Shown: positions 26,513-36,481, counted from the stretch's first letter. The stretch is DNA of 64,000 bases from Flavobacterium xueshanense (GCF_900112975.1 NZ_FONQ01000003.1:96589-160588); one strand, 5' to 3'. Made by a program: numbers and translations. The notes: a model not told the origin generated them from the letters alone.

Positions 26513-27520
26513 TTAGTTTAACAAAACTGAATTTTGTTTTTCCAAAGCACTGTAAACATTTTTAACATCCTGAGAACTCTCTTTTTGAAGAATTAAATTA
26601 GCGGTCTCCGTGTAAACAAAAATAGTATTTTTTACACCGACAAAAGCAGTATAATTAGTAGTACCAATTACCATATTCCCATTTGTATCGACCGCATGTC
26701 CTGTAGCGGCCAAATAATCATAAACCGATTCAAAAGAACCCAAATCAGACCAAACAAAGGTCGAAGGAACAACTTTTATCTTTTTACTACGCTCCATAAC
26801 AGCATAATCAATACTGATTGACGGAATATCCAGCGATAAGGCCAAATCTAAATTTCCATCCATATTGGCGTCCCAAGCTATTTTTGATTTTTCATATACT
26901 TCAGGAGCAAACAATTTCAATTCTTCCAAAAAAACACCTGCTTTAAAACAAAACATGCCACTGTTCCAAAGAAAATTCCCCTTGGCAATAAAATCAGTCG
27001 CCGTAACTTTATTGGGCTTTTCACGAAAAGATACAACATCGTCTCCTTTTCTTTCAATATATCCATAACCCGTCTCCGGTTTAGTTGGGACAATCCCAAA
27101 AGTGACAATAAAACCGTTGGAAGCCTTTTCAATGGCCTCTTGAACAGCTTTAAGATACTGTTCCATATCATCGATAATATGATCTGATGGCGTCACAATT
27201 AAAATGTCCTCCGGATCAGAAGCCAACGCAGCAAAAGCGATGGCTGCAGCCGTATTTCTTGGAGTAGATTCTATAATGTCAATATAAGAAGTATTCGATT
27301 TCTCTAAAACTTGTCTGCTCAAATGGCAGTTGTCAATGTTGCCAACAACCATAACCTGATCCACTAAAGTACGATTGCGTTCTACAGTCATTTCAAATAA
27401 AGACTTACCTTCAAATAAATCTAAATATTGTTTAGGTTGGCTTTTTCTGGATAATGGCCACAATCGGCTTCCCACTCCACCAGTAAGAATGACATGAGTG
27501 ATTGAATGTTTATTTTCCAT
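26513..27520 (-). CDS. manC: Mannose-1-phosphate guanylyltransferase
   Basis: This 335-residue nucleotidyltransferase has VILTGGVGSRLWPLSRKSQP with the GTP-binding loop, IVTPSDHIIDD with the metal-binding Asp, and GYGYIER and FREKPNK blocks. It is the short form without the phosphomannose-isomerase domain of two-domain ManC. It makes GDP-mannose for Gmd and Fcl. No phosphomannomutase is present in the window, so mannose-1-phosphate must come from elsewhere. Confidence 0.95.
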   Translation of the reverse strand: MENKHSITHVILTGGVGSRLWPLSRKSQPKQYLDLFEGKSLFEMTVERNRTLVDQVMVVGNIDNCHLSRQVLEKSNTSYIDIIESTPRNTAAAIAFAALASDPEDILIVTPSDHIIDDMEQYLKAVQEAIEKASNGFIVTFGIVPTKPETGYGYIERKGDDVVSFREKPNKVTATDFIAKGNFLWNSGMFCFKAGVFLEELKLFAPEVYEKSKIAWDANMDGNLDLALSLDIPSISIDYAVMERSKKIKVVPSTFVWSDLGSFESVYDYLAATGHAVDTNGNMVIGTTNYTAFVGVKNTIFVYTETANLILQKESSQDVKNVYSALEKQNSVLLN

Positions 27521-27524
27521 ATTA

Positions 27525-27691
27525 TATTCGTTGTTCGAGATTTGTTATTCGATGTTCGAGATTCGTTGTTCGAGATTCGTCATTCGAGATTCGATGGACG
27601 TTAAAAGAAAAACGGTAATCGAGATTCGTTGTTTGAGATTCGATGGACGGTGGTCGAAAATCCTTGGACGTTAAACGAAAATCGATAAACG
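27525..27691. repeat. Degenerate CGAGATTCG / GACGTTAAACG word repeats, block A
   Basis: Between manC and the second four-helix-bundle gene the DNA repeats GTTCGAGATTCGTT and GACGTTAAACGAAAA with variations. The words differ from those around the first four-helix-bundle gene, but the architecture is the same. Confidence 0.85.
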
Positions 27692-28039
27692 TTAAACGGA
27701 TAACGATTTAATTAATTTATACAACATTATTTTTATTCTTATGCACAATTCAAATAAAAACATATAATCAGAATCAGTAATGTAACCTAAATCTTTATAC
27801 AAATACAAATGACAATTTGTTTCTTCTAATGATCCTTTTGCTATGTATAAGAACTGTATGAACTCTTTTTTATATTGTCTTGCCTGACCTTCAATTATAT
27901 TTGTGGGAACGCTACTTACACTTCTTCTCACTGGACTCATAAGACCAAATTGTTCAGATTTTGGGAAGTCCTGCGTAATTTTATAGACCTGTAAAGTGAG
28001 CTGATGAGCTAATTTCCAAACTTCTAAATTTGATTCCAT
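27692..28039 (-). CDS. Four-helix-bundle protein (S23/IVS-encoded type), copy 2
   Basis: This 115-residue protein has LEVWKLAHQLTLQVYKIT near the start, FGLMSPVRRSVSSVPTNIIEGQAR as the family signature region, and a LYIAKGSLEETNCHL helix. It belongs to the same S23-type family as the gene at 24969 but is strongly diverged, so the two are not a recent duplication. It lies between tviB and manC. Its role is unknown. Confidence 0.88.
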   Translation of the reverse strand: MESNLEVWKLAHQLTLQVYKITQDFPKSEQFGLMSPVRRSVSSVPTNIIEGQARQYKKEFIQFLYIAKGSLEETNCHLYLYKDLGYITDSDYMFLFELCIRIKIMLYKLIKSLSV

Positions 28040-28200
28040 ATTTTATTCGTTGGTCGAAGTTCGTTGGTCGTTGATCGAAATTCGCTAATCGAGATTCGAT
28101 AGACGGTGGTCGAAAAACGATAATCGAGATTCAATTGACGGTACTCGAAAATCGTTGGACGATGGACGTTGGACGAAAAGCGAAGGACGATACGCGACGC
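28040..28200. repeat. Degenerate CGAGATTCG / TTGGACG word repeats, block B
   Basis: The spacer between tviB and the four-helix-bundle gene repeats words such as TTGGTCGAAGTTCG, ATCGAGATTCGAT and GTTGGACGATGGACG. It matches block A (27525-27691) on the other side of the gene. Confidence 0.85.
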
Positions 28201-29484
28201 TTACAACTTTCCATCCGCCAAATCCCCCAAAATCCCTTTAACATCGTATAACAAACTGTTCTCATTTTGCAATTTGGAGAAATCAATAGCCAGGAATTCA
28301 CGATGTGCGACACCTAGAACAACCGCATCGAATTTTTCATTTGGTAAAGTAGCAGTTGTCACTAAAGCGTATTCATGCTGTACTTCTGATGGATTAGCCA
28401 AAGTGTCATAAATAGTAATAGCAATTCCATAGTCGGTCAAAGCCGTTATGACATCCACAATTTTTGTATTGCGAACATCAGGACAGTTTTCTTTAAAAGT
28501 TATACCAAGCATAAGCAAGGTAGCACCATTTACCGAAATTCCTTTTTTGATCATCAATTTTACAATCTGCGAAGCCACATAATCGCCCATACTGTCATTC
28601 AATCGACGTCCTGCTAAGATAATTTCTGGATGATAGCCGAATTCTTGTGCGCGTTGCGCCAAATAATAGGGGTCTACACCAATGCAGTGCCCGCCGACTA
28701 GACCCGGTTTGAAAGGAAGAAAATTCCATTTCGTACCAGCTGCTTCTAAAACGGCATGGGTATCAATTTGCATCAGATTAAATATTTTAGCCAATTCATT
28801 GACAAAAGCAATATTAATATCCCGTTGGGAGTTTTCAATCACTTTAGCGGCTTCGGCTACTTTGATGGAGGGTGCCAAATGGGTACCTGCGGTGATCACT
28901 GATTTATATAAGGCATCGACTTCTTGGCCAATTTGCGGTGTTGAACCTGAAGTTATTTTTAAAATTTTTTCTACCGTATGCTCTTTATCACCTGGATTAA
29001 TGCGTTCCGGGGAATATCCGACAAAAAAATCAACATTAAATTGCAGACCGGAAACTTCTTCCAAAACGGGGACACATTCTTCTTCTGTTGCTCCAGGATA
29101 CACGGTAGATTCATAAATAACGATATCTCCTTTTTTCAAAACTTTACCTACCGTTTCACTTGATGTGTATAGAGGAGTCAAATCCGGACGATTGTTTTTA
29201 TCGACTGGAGTGGGAACCGTTACAATATAATAGGTACAGTTGGCTATAGCAACTATGTCAGTGGTGCAATACAAACCAATAGAATCACTGGGTTCTTGTA
29301 ACAATACTTGTTGTAAAACTGCGTCCGATACTTCAAAAGTGGTATCAGTGCCGGACTGCAACGAAGTAACTCGGGACTGATTAATATCAAACCCGGTAAC
29401 AGCATGTTGCGTCGCAAACAATCGGGCCAATGGCAAACCCACGTAACCCAAACCAATTACCGCTATTTTTTTAATGGAATTCAT
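28201..29484 (-). CDS. tviB: UDP-N-acetylhexosamine 6-dehydrogenase (TviB/WbpO type)
   Basis: This 427-residue nucleotide-sugar dehydrogenase has IAVIGLGYVGLPLA at the N-terminus, YESTVYPGATEEECVPVLE, PERINPGD, and LVGGHCIGVDPYYLAQ with the catalytic Cys. GITFKENCPDVRNTK is in the third domain. The PERINPGD and GVDPYYL patterns indicate the TviB/WbpO/WbpA branch, which oxidises UDP-HexNAc at C6, rather than the UDP-glucose enzyme at 30604. With the 4-epimerase at 32164 it could give UDP-GalNAcA. Confidence 0.92.
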   Translation of the reverse strand: MNSIKKIAVIGLGYVGLPLARLFATQHAVTGFDINQSRVTSLQSGTDTTFEVSDAVLQQVLLQEPSDSIGLYCTTDIVAIANCTYYIVTVPTPVDKNNRPDLTPLYTSSETVGKVLKKGDIVIYESTVYPGATEEECVPVLEEVSGLQFNVDFFVGYSPERINPGDKEHTVEKILKITSGSTPQIGQEVDALYKSVITAGTHLAPSIKVAEAAKVIENSQRDINIAFVNELAKIFNLMQIDTHAVLEAAGTKWNFLPFKPGLVGGHCIGVDPYYLAQRAQEFGYHPEIILAGRRLNDSMGDYVASQIVKLMIKKGISVNGATLLMLGITFKENCPDVRNTKIVDVITALTDYGIAITIYDTLANPSEVQHEYALVTTATLPNEKFDAVVLGVAHREFLAIDFSKLQNENSLLYDVKGILGDLADGKL

Positions 29485-29602
29485 TTTTAAATTATTATCA
29501 TAACACTTTCAACGCTAATTACTAATCATTGTTTATTATAATGTACCGCTACGCATTCCTTACTCACACAAAACGGAGCAGGAATCTAGTTAAATAAAGA
29601 GG

Positions 29603-29610
29603 CAAATATA
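29603..29610 (-). promoter_or_regulatory. Candidate -7 box upstream of tviB
   Basis: TATATTTG on the minus strand matches TAnnTTTG; TTTTTGAT lies about 15 bp further upstream, closer than usual for -33. A start here would leave a leader of roughly 110 nt before tviB (29484). The rest of the 404-bp spacer 29485-29888 shows no gene; a plus-strand TATATTTG at 29818-29825 has no downstream gene. Confidence 0.45.
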
Positions 29611-29888
29611 GCTACAATCGGCTATCAAAAAGAATACTCCAAAACAATTAAACATTAAATATTTGCAGGCACTTTAAATTAAAGCACTAACGACTGAAAA
29701 CCAATACTTAAGTACGAATATTTAATTCAATTTTATTTTTATTTTTCAATCTAAAAAACAGTTTTTACCAATTTTTCGCCAACAGTACAGATTTTACGCA
29801 AGTAATAAAAGTCTTATTATATTTGCACAAAGCTCACGTTCCTGTAAAACATACAAAAAGGTCATGTAGCACAAGAAACAAACACCCT

Positions 29889-30353
29889 TTACTTTATTTT
29901 CATTTTCAAGACACATCCTAAAGATTCCAAAACCAACACATAATGTGTATTGGTCATTTCTTGAATTGTAGCTGTTTGTGCGGAGAATGGTCCTGATTCC
30001 AATTGTATGGAATCCCCAACTTGATAGGACGAAACGGCAACATCAGTTGTATCGGACGTATTGAGCCATTTTTTTATAACTTCAATTTCGTCATTACGGA
30101 CAATTGCCGGTTTTCCCAACCAAAACAAATACCGCACCACACCAACACATTCAAAAACAGCATTGCGGTCCCCTTCAGCTAACTGAACAAAAACATAGGA
30201 ATTAAAAAGAGGAACTTCCACTTTTTTCTTTCGGTCAGACCATTGTCGCATTTGTGTAACCAATGGACAATAACATTCAATTCCTCTCTTTTGTAATTGT
30301 TCTGCAACTTTCTTCTCCCATTTGGGCTTTGTATACACTACATACCAATTCAT
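29889..30353 (-). CDS. UpxY/NusG-family transcription antiterminator
   Basis: This 154-residue NusG paralogue has the N-terminal NGN domain MNWYVVYTKPKWEKKVAEQL, VPLFNSYVFVQL, and GVVRYLFWLGKPAIV. A C-terminal KOW-like segment contains YQVGDSIQLESGPF. UpxY/RfaH-type proteins bind RNA polymerase and prevent early termination of long capsule operons. Here it sits after ugd rather than as first gene, followed by a 404-bp gap and then tviB. That suggests it serves the long downstream part of the locus. Confidence 0.9.
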   Translation of the reverse strand: MNWYVVYTKPKWEKKVAEQLQKRGIECYCPLVTQMRQWSDRKKKVEVPLFNSYVFVQLAEGDRNAVFECVGVVRYLFWLGKPAIVRNDEIEVIKKWLNTSDTTDVAVSSYQVGDSIQLESGPFSAQTATIQEMTNTHYVLVLESLGCVLKMKIK

Positions 30354-30603
30354 CTTCTTTTTTTATTACAATACAATTAGTATTCCGCGTCAAATTTGAA
30401 AGTAAACACTTGTACATTATAACACACCGTGCCTCATTAATATCTCTGACTCCATGACGCTATCGCTTACCGCTCTGAAATTCTTTATCTGTATCTACAC
30501 TGCTTGTTGCTGCGCCTTTCTTAAACTCTTTCTCAATATTTTTTATTCCTTGCTCTTGACCTTATTATTATTGTGGCCCATCATTTCTTTACAACCAGTA
30601 TAT
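30354..30603. other. Spacer between ugd and the UpxY-like gene
   Basis: This 250-bp spacer shows no supported gene. On the minus strand GCGATAGCGT (30457-30466) differs by one base from the core of the enterobacterial ops element GCGGTAGCGT, about 100 nt before the antiterminator gene. No good -33/-7 pair was found. Confidence 0.4.
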
Positions 30604-31995
30604 TTAGGAACCGATAGCTTGGTACACAAAACCAATAGCTTTCAAATCAGGACCATTCAACAAATTCCTGCCATCAAAGATAAAAGCGGGCTTTTGCATC
30701 GAATCATAAATTTTTTGCCAGTCATACTGAGTGAATTCGTCCCACTCCGTGAGTACAGCGATAGCATGTGCGTTTTGGCAGGCTTCATAAGGATCCGTAA
30801 AAGAACTGACGCTGTTGGCATTGCGTTCCGCATTTCTTGTTTCTAAATAATTTAAATCATTCATGATTTGTTTATTCGAAACTTTTGGATCGTAAACAGC
30901 AATTTTTGCCTGCTCGTTAATCAAATCATCGGCAACATAAATAGCCGCAGATTCTCTGGTGTCATTCGTGTCTTTCTTGAACGCCCAACCCAAAAAAGTA
31001 ATTTTTTTATCCGAAACTGTATTGTAAAGCGTTTGTACAATGGTATTGGAGAAACGTCTTTTTTGATGATCATTCATAATGATGACTTGTTCCCAATAAT
31101 CGGCCACTTGATTTAAACCATACGATTTTGCGATGTAAACCAAATTTAAAATGTCTTTTTGAAAACAAGAACCTCCAAAACCAACGGAAGCTTTTAGAAA
31201 TTTCGACCCAATCCTGCTGTCCATTCCGATAGCTTTCGCTACTTCCGTGACATCAGCTCCTGTTTTTTCACAAAGTTCTGATATGGCATTGATCGAAGAA
31301 ATACGTTGTGCCAAAAAAGCATTGGCGGTAAGCTTAGACAGTTCAGAAGACCAAACATTAGTAGTCAATATTTTATCTGAAGCAACCCAATTCGAATATA
31401 CATCAACCAAGGCCTGAATCGCTTTTTTACCTTCCTCTGAAGCATCACCACCAATAAGGATTCTATCGGGATTTAATAAATCAGAAACCGCTGTTCCTTC
31501 CGCTAAAAATTCTGGATTGGACAAAATTTGAAACTGCACACCATTACCGGTATTGTCAAGAATACTTTTAATTGCTTCTGCGGTTCGAACCGGTAGAGTA
31601 GATTTTTCTACCACTATTTTATTGTCTTTGGCTACGCGGGCAATTTGTCGGGCACACAATTCAATATATTTCAAATCAGCCGCCATGCCTTTTCCTTTTC
31701 CATAGGTTTTAGTAGGCGTATTCACCGATATAAAAATAATCTGAGCTTCATCTATGGCTTTGTCAACAGCAGTGGAAAAAAATAAATTCCTTCCTCTCGC
31801 TTCCGCAACAATGGTATCCAATCCCGGTTCATAAATAGGAATATTGGCAGTGTCTTTATCATTCCAGGCGGCGATGCGCTCTTCATTCAAATCGACCACT
31901 GTAACTTGTATGTGTGGACATTTTTGAGCAATGACAGCCATCGTTGGACCACCAACATATCCAGCCCCAATGCAACAAATTTTTGTAATTTTCAT
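30604..31995 (-). CDS. ugd: UDP-glucose 6-dehydrogenase
   Basis: The protein has about 463 residues from the chosen start [18 protein letters not shown]; an ATG 21 bp upstream would add MSKKNKN. Motifs are [34 protein letters not shown], and [13 protein letters not shown] with the catalytic Cys. The length and the [14 protein letters not shown] and [11 protein letters not shown] features resemble animal-type UDP-glucose dehydrogenases. It makes UDP-glucuronate for the polymer. It has a different sequence class from the tviB-like enzyme. Confidence 0.94.
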   Translation of the reverse strand: MKITKICCIGAGYVGGPTMAVIAQKCPHIQVTVVDLNEERIAAWNDKDTANIPIYEPGLDTIVAEARGRNLFFSTAVDKAIDEAQIIFISVNTPTKTYGKGKGMAADLKYIELCARQIARVAKDNKIVVEKSTLPVRTAEAIKSILDNTGNGVQFQILSNPEFLAEGTAVSDLLNPDRILIGGDASEEGKKAIQALVDVYSNWVASDKILTTNVWSSELSKLTANAFLAQRISSINAISELCEKTGADVTEVAKAIGMDSRIGSKFLKASVGFGGSCFQKDILNLVYIAKSYGLNQVADYWEQVIIMNDHQKRRFSNTIVQTLYNTVSDKKITFLGWAFKKDTNDTRESAAIYVADDLINEQAKIAVYDPKVSNKQIMNDLNYLETRNAERNANSVSSFTDPYEACQNAHAIAVLTEWDEFTQYDWQKIYDSMQKPAFIFDGRNLLNGPDLKAIGFVYQAIGS

Positions 31996-32163
31996 ATTCT
32001 TATTTTTTTTGCTCAATTGTACCTTTATATATTTCTGAACCTCATCTATTCAACAAGTATTATCTCATCATCCACTGCTTACCTCATACGATACCCAAAC
32101 TATGAACATTCCTAACTATTCACAATCCCCTGAACACTATTTCTTGACCCTGTACGTTCCTAA

Positions 32164-33159
32164 CTATTTGCTTTTCTCCCGCAAATTCTCCCAGTACCAT
32201 TGCACCGCTGCTCGCAATCCTTCTTGCAGAGAATATTTTGGATCGTATCCAAGCAACGTTTTTGCTTTGTCAATACTGGCTAACGAATGCGGAATATCTC
32301 CTGCTCGGTTTGGACCATATTCAACAGCAACATTCTCTATTTTTGGATCATGTTCGGCTAAAAATTCTTTCAGATAATCCACCAAATTATTCAACGTATT
32401 TCTATCACCATAAGCCGTATTATAAACTGTATTGATTGCCTCCGGATTTTGGGTCAACATTGCCAACTCATTCATTTGAACGACATTATCAATATAAGTA
32501 AAATCACGGGAATAATTTCCATCCCCATTTATTTTTGGACTTTCGTGTTGCATAAACTGCATCACAAATTTCGGTATAACGGCAGCATAAGCGCCATTAG
32601 GATCCTGCTTTTTTCCAAAAACATTAAAATAACGCAGACCAATTGTTTCTAAACCATACGTCTTGCTGAAAATTTCTGCATACAACTCATTCACATACTT
32701 TGTAATAGCATACGGAGATAGCGGTTTCCCAATCACATTTTCAACCTTGGGCAAAGCTTCTGAATCCCCGTAAGTCGAGGAACTTGCAGCATATATGAAA
32801 CGTTTTACTTTCTCGTCTTTTGCCGCCACCAACATATTCAAAAATCCGGAAACATTCACATCATTAGTGGTAGCCGGATCATTTATAGACCGTGGCACAG
32901 AACCTAAAGCCGCTTGATGCAAAACATAATCTACTCCTTTTACTGCAGTGGCACAATCTACCGCATTCCTAATATCTCCTTCTATCAAAGAAAAATTGGG
33001 ATGATTTATAAAATCTTTTAAATTATGCCTGTGACCTGTGGCAAAATTATCTAAACAAACTACTTTATACCCTTTTAACAAAAAATAATCACAAAGATTA
33101 GAACCTATAAATCCCGCACCCCCAGTAATTAAAATCGCTTTTTGTATTTGCTCTTTCAT
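32164..33159 (-). CDS. wbpP: UDP-N-acetylglucosamine 4-epimerase (WbpP/TviC type)
   Basis: This 331-residue SDR epimerase has ITGGAGFIGSNLCDYFL, VLHQAALGSVPRSI, ASSSTYGDSEALPK and PYAITKYVNELY with the catalytic Tyr/Lys. GSVPRSI and NVFGKKQDPNGAYAAVIP are typical of WbpP/TviC enzymes, which interconvert UDP-GlcNAc and UDP-GalNAc (or their uronates). Paired with the tviB-like dehydrogenase it points to a GalNAcA-type residue. The pseudogene at 22808 contains a decayed copy of this family. Confidence 0.9.
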   Translation of the reverse strand: MKEQIQKAILITGGAGFIGSNLCDYFLLKGYKVVCLDNFATGHRHNLKDFINHPNFSLIEGDIRNAVDCATAVKGVDYVLHQAALGSVPRSINDPATTNDVNVSGFLNMLVAAKDEKVKRFIYAASSSTYGDSEALPKVENVIGKPLSPYAITKYVNELYAEIFSKTYGLETIGLRYFNVFGKKQDPNGAYAAVIPKFVMQFMQHESPKINGDGNYSRDFTYIDNVVQMNELAMLTQNPEAINTVYNTAYGDRNTLNNLVDYLKEFLAEHDPKIENVAVEYGPNRAGDIPHSLASIDKAKTLLGYDPKYSLQEGLRAAVQWYWENLREKSK

Positions 33160-33184
33160 TTCGTTTTGCTTTAAAAACTACCTG

Positions 33185-35653
33185 TTACTTCGTTGGTTTT
33201 TTTAATATTTTTTGCGCTACCTTTTGATAGATACTCTTCGGTTTTTCCTCTTCATAATAGCCATTCGCATACGTTCCGTACCCGTATCCATAACCGTATC
33301 CATACCCATAACCCGTTCCGTATTTTGCTTTATTTTCCAAACCGTTTAAGATAATGCTGGTGTTGTTTAACTCCCCACGTTTCACTCGATTGTTTAACAA
33401 TGTAATCATGTCCTTTTTAGTAAAATTCTGTCTGACAATATACAGCGTTACATCGGAATATTGTGCCAATTCTAACGCATCAGAAACCAAACCAACAGGC
33501 GGCGTATCCAAAATAATATAATCGTACTTTTTCTTTAATTCTTCAATTAATTCTTTCATGCCCTCACTCATGATCATCTCAGCCGGATTCGGTGGAATAG
33601 GTCCTGATAGAATAACATCCAAATAAGGAATATGGGTATGATTGATAATCTCATCAACTGTTTTTTGTTTAATTAAATAATTAACCACCCCTATTTCATT
33701 GGATAAGTTAAACTCCGAAGCTAACCTAGGTTTTCTTAAATCCAACCCGATAACTACTGTTTTCTTTTCACTTAAAGCAAAAACTGTCGCAATGTTTATC
33801 GAACAAAACGTTTTCCCTTCACCACTCACCGAAGAGGTAATCATCAAAGTCTTAGCACCATCCACATTTTGCTGCTTGTATAAAAACTGAAGCGAGGAAC
33901 GAATCGCTCTAAAGGATTCCGACAAAGCAGATTTAGGTTTGTCATAAACTGCTAAATTCGTATTCTCTCTATTGACTCCAACTACTCCAATCAATGGGAT
34001 TTTTGTTATTTTGCTGATATCTTCTGTATTTTGAATCGAGTTATTAATAAAGAAAACGGCAAAAACAAAAATCAACGGAAACAAAATTCCCAGAAATAAT
34101 GCCAAAACATAATTAACCGAAGTTTTTGGACCAATTAATCCTCCTCCAACATCTTTTGCAGGATCAATAAAATGAACGTCTGACAAGTTCGCTGCTTTCA
34201 CAATATCCGCTTCGCTTCTTTTTTGAAGAAAGGTACTGTAAATATTATCGCTTAAATCATACTTCCTCTTAATCTTAATAAGCTCTTGTTGATCCTCTGG
34301 AAGTTGTTTTATGGTACTTTCAGTTTCATTTATTTTACTGCTGACCATTGCTAAATCATACTGCAAAGCTGATTTGGCGGTAGCTATATTTTCTAAAAGT
34401 ACATTTTTGACGGCTTCCATTTGATTGTCAAAATCTTTGAAAATCTTATCACTTTTTACAGCATAAGCCATTTCAGATCTTTGGGTAGATAACGCAATTA
34501 ATTTAGAAACATTAACAACAATATTTGGATCTTCAATTCCAGCTACAGATGGTGCCGGAAGTTTAGCATAATTCACGCTGTTTTTCAGGTACGCCTTTAA
34601 AGAGTTGTAATACGCCATTTTACGATTAACCTCATCTTTTTTGACATCAAATTCTAAAATCTTTTCTGAAAATTTAGCGCCACCTTCCTCAATATCATAG
34701 ATATTTTTACCTTTTCTAAAAGTTTTCAACTCATTCCCGGTTTCCTTCAATTGGGATTCCATAGTAACCAATGTGCTGTCAATAAAAGCAATTGTATTGG
34801 TTGCAAATTGATTCTTACTATCTAATTGTCTTTTGATAAGCATTTTAACAGTCGAATTCAAATACTCAACCATTCTTGCTTTATTGGTTCCTTGCATTCC
34901 TAAAGTGATTATGGAACCACCTTTATCATCTGATTGCACACTTATGCCTTTGTATCCGGATACCGTTCCGTTAAAATCATTAAACTGCACAAAATACTCG
35001 TTCCCTTTATAAAAACCAGGGGTATCATTTATTTGTAATTTCCAATTCAAAAAAGGTAACGAGACTTGCTGCCCTACTTTATATTTTTTAACAAATTCAC
35101 CGGTTTCAACGGCGGTGTTACTATAGGAATTATTGGAATACGTAACTATTGAAACGTTTGGATTCTCAAATGGAATTCTGATTTCATATTCACTTTCACT
35201 TAAAAACTTAATTCCAATAAGTGTTCCCGCAAGTTGTCCTTTAGATTTATCAATATTTACAGTGAAAGGAACAACACCATAAGCATCGACCAAATTATAT
35301 TTGCCTTGAGCCAAATAGCTAATATAATATTGTAGCTTATCTACTACCAATTCATTATGAGAACGGGATTGTAATGTTGTAGAAATAGTCTGAACCTGAT
35401 CCGAAGTACCGCCCCAATTAAAAACCAAACTCGTATTTGACGTAAAAAGAGGGTTGCTTTCTTCCTTTACAGCAATAAGCGTTTCCATACCGTAGATTTT
35501 TTCTTTACGAATATTCACCTGATATGCAACAGTAAAAGTGATTAGCAAACTGAGTAAAAACCACTTCCAGTAACTTCCGATTTTTATTAAAAACCCTTTA
35601 AAGTCAAAGCTGACTTGATTTTCAAAAATCGAAAAATCTTTTATATCTAACAT
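33185..35653 (-). CDS. wzc: Polysaccharide co-polymerase with tyrosine autokinase (Wzc)
   Basis: This 822-residue protein has an N-terminal membrane helix (about residues 30-47), a long periplasmic coiled-coil region, and a second helix near 510-530. The cytoplasmic BY-kinase has Walker A SSVSGEGKT ending at 615, VVIGLDLRKPRL, and Walker B IILDTPPVGLVSDA (about 709-722). The C-terminal tail (778-795) is a Gly-Tyr run, then YYEEE, replacing the usual spaced Tyr cluster. Wzc controls chain length and connects to Wza. It lies 17 bp from wza. Confidence 0.96.
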   Translation of the reverse strand: MLDIKDFSIFENQVSFDFKGFLIKIGSYWKWFLLSLLITFTVAYQVNIRKEKIYGMETLIAVKEESNPLFTSNTSLVFNWGGTSDQVQTISTTLQSRSHNELVVDKLQYYISYLAQGKYNLVDAYGVVPFTVNIDKSKGQLAGTLIGIKFLSESEYEIRIPFENPNVSIVTYSNNSYSNTAVETGEFVKKYKVGQQVSLPFLNWKLQINDTPGFYKGNEYFVQFNDFNGTVSGYKGISVQSDDKGGSIITLGMQGTNKARMVEYLNSTVKMLIKRQLDSKNQFATNTIAFIDSTLVTMESQLKETGNELKTFRKGKNIYDIEEGGAKFSEKILEFDVKKDEVNRKMAYYNSLKAYLKNSVNYAKLPAPSVAGIEDPNIVVNVSKLIALSTQRSEMAYAVKSDKIFKDFDNQMEAVKNVLLENIATAKSALQYDLAMVSSKINETESTIKQLPEDQQELIKIKRKYDLSDNIYSTFLQKRSEADIVKAANLSDVHFIDPAKDVGGGLIGPKTSVNYVLALFLGILFPLIFVFAVFFINNSIQNTEDISKITKIPLIGVVGVNRENTNLAVYDKPKSALSESFRAIRSSLQFLYKQQNVDGAKTLMITSSVSGEGKTFCSINIATVFALSEKKTVVIGLDLRKPRLASEFNLSNEIGVVNYLIKQKTVDEIINHTHIPYLDVILSGPIPPNPAEMIMSEGMKELIEELKKKYDYIILDTPPVGLVSDALELAQYSDVTLYIVRQNFTKKDMITLLNNRVKRGELNNTSIILNGLENKAKYGTGYGYGYGYGYGYGTYANGYYEEEKPKSIYQKVAQKILKKPTK

Positions 35654-35669
35654 ATTTTAATCGCGGTTT

Positions 35670-36467
35670 TTAATTTTTTAATAGTAAGAAAGTCGTTGTG
35701 GCTAAAGAAAGCAAAGTAATAATAGTTCCCAGCGATTCTATACCCGTTTTTCCGGTCCCCCAAGTTTTCTGTTTGAGAGGCTTTATATAAACATAATCAT
35801 TAGGCTGCAAGTAAAAATAAGGCGATTTCATCACATTTATATCGGTAAGATCTAAATCATGCATTTCAACTCCAGTTGGTGTTTTTCGCATGATTGTCAC
35901 TGCTTTTCTGTCTCCGGTTATGGTGATATCTCCAGCATTAGCAATAGCTTCCATAATATTTACGTGTTCCTGAAATAATGTTTTTGTCCCTGGACCGCCT
36001 ATTTCCCCATTGATTGTATATCGAAAACCCGCCAATTTAACAGTCACAAAAATATTCGCTTCCTTATTAAAATACTCCGCTAATAATTGCTTTTCTAATC
36101 GTATTCTGACTTCATCCAGCGTGTATCCAATTACATTCAAATCTCCCAAAACAGGAACTCTTATATTCCCGTGATCGTCCACAGTAAACCCATCAAAATA
36201 CAATCCCGACTCAGATTTTCCTGCTGCAGCACCTTCATTGGAAGGACTAAATATAGCGACTAATTTTGGATCTATCGCTTTTATAGTAATACTCAAAACG
36301 TCATTAATTTGCAATCTATACGGCTTTGTTTCTATAGCTGCAATTGTAGCTTCCGCTTGTGAGCTATCTTTTTTCTGAAGATAAATTAAATCTTTGGTAG
36401 GTATACAAGATGAAAGCAACACACTAATAACTAACAACAAATAGAGTACGAATTTGCTCATTTTCAA
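35670..36467 (-). CDS. wza: Outer-membrane polysaccharide export lipoprotein (Wza family)
   Basis: This 265-residue protein has a lipoprotein signal peptide: hydrophobic LLLVISVLLSS followed by Cys 21. The export domain starts YRLQINDVLSITIKAID, followed by an SLBB-type domain (VKLAGFRYTINGEIGGPG). The C-terminus is a hydrophobic segment, IESLGTIITLLSLATTTFLLL. It is shorter than E. coli Wza (about 380), as is usual in Bacteroidota. It forms the outer-membrane exit for the polymer and heads the polysaccharide transcription unit. Confidence 0.95.
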   Translation of the reverse strand: MKMSKFVLYLLLVISVLLSSCIPTKDLIYLQKKDSSQAEATIAAIETKPYRLQINDVLSITIKAIDPKLVAIFSPSNEGAAAGKSESGLYFDGFTVDDHGNIRVPVLGDLNVIGYTLDEVRIRLEKQLLAEYFNKEANIFVTVKLAGFRYTINGEIGGPGTKTLFQEHVNIMEAIANAGDITITGDRKAVTIMRKTPTGVEMHDLDLTDINVMKSPYFYLQPNDYVYIKPLKQKTWGTGKTGIESLGTIITLLSLATTTFLLLKN

Positions 36468-36481
36468 TATTTTTTAAGCGA

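Noticed and set aside
29818..29825. Plus-strand TATATTTG promoter box
   Set aside because: No -33 partner and no plus-strand gene or recognisable RNA downstream.
30454..30846. Plus-strand ORF across the ugd 3' end
   Set aside because: It overlaps the conserved C-terminal part of ugd and shows no family motif.
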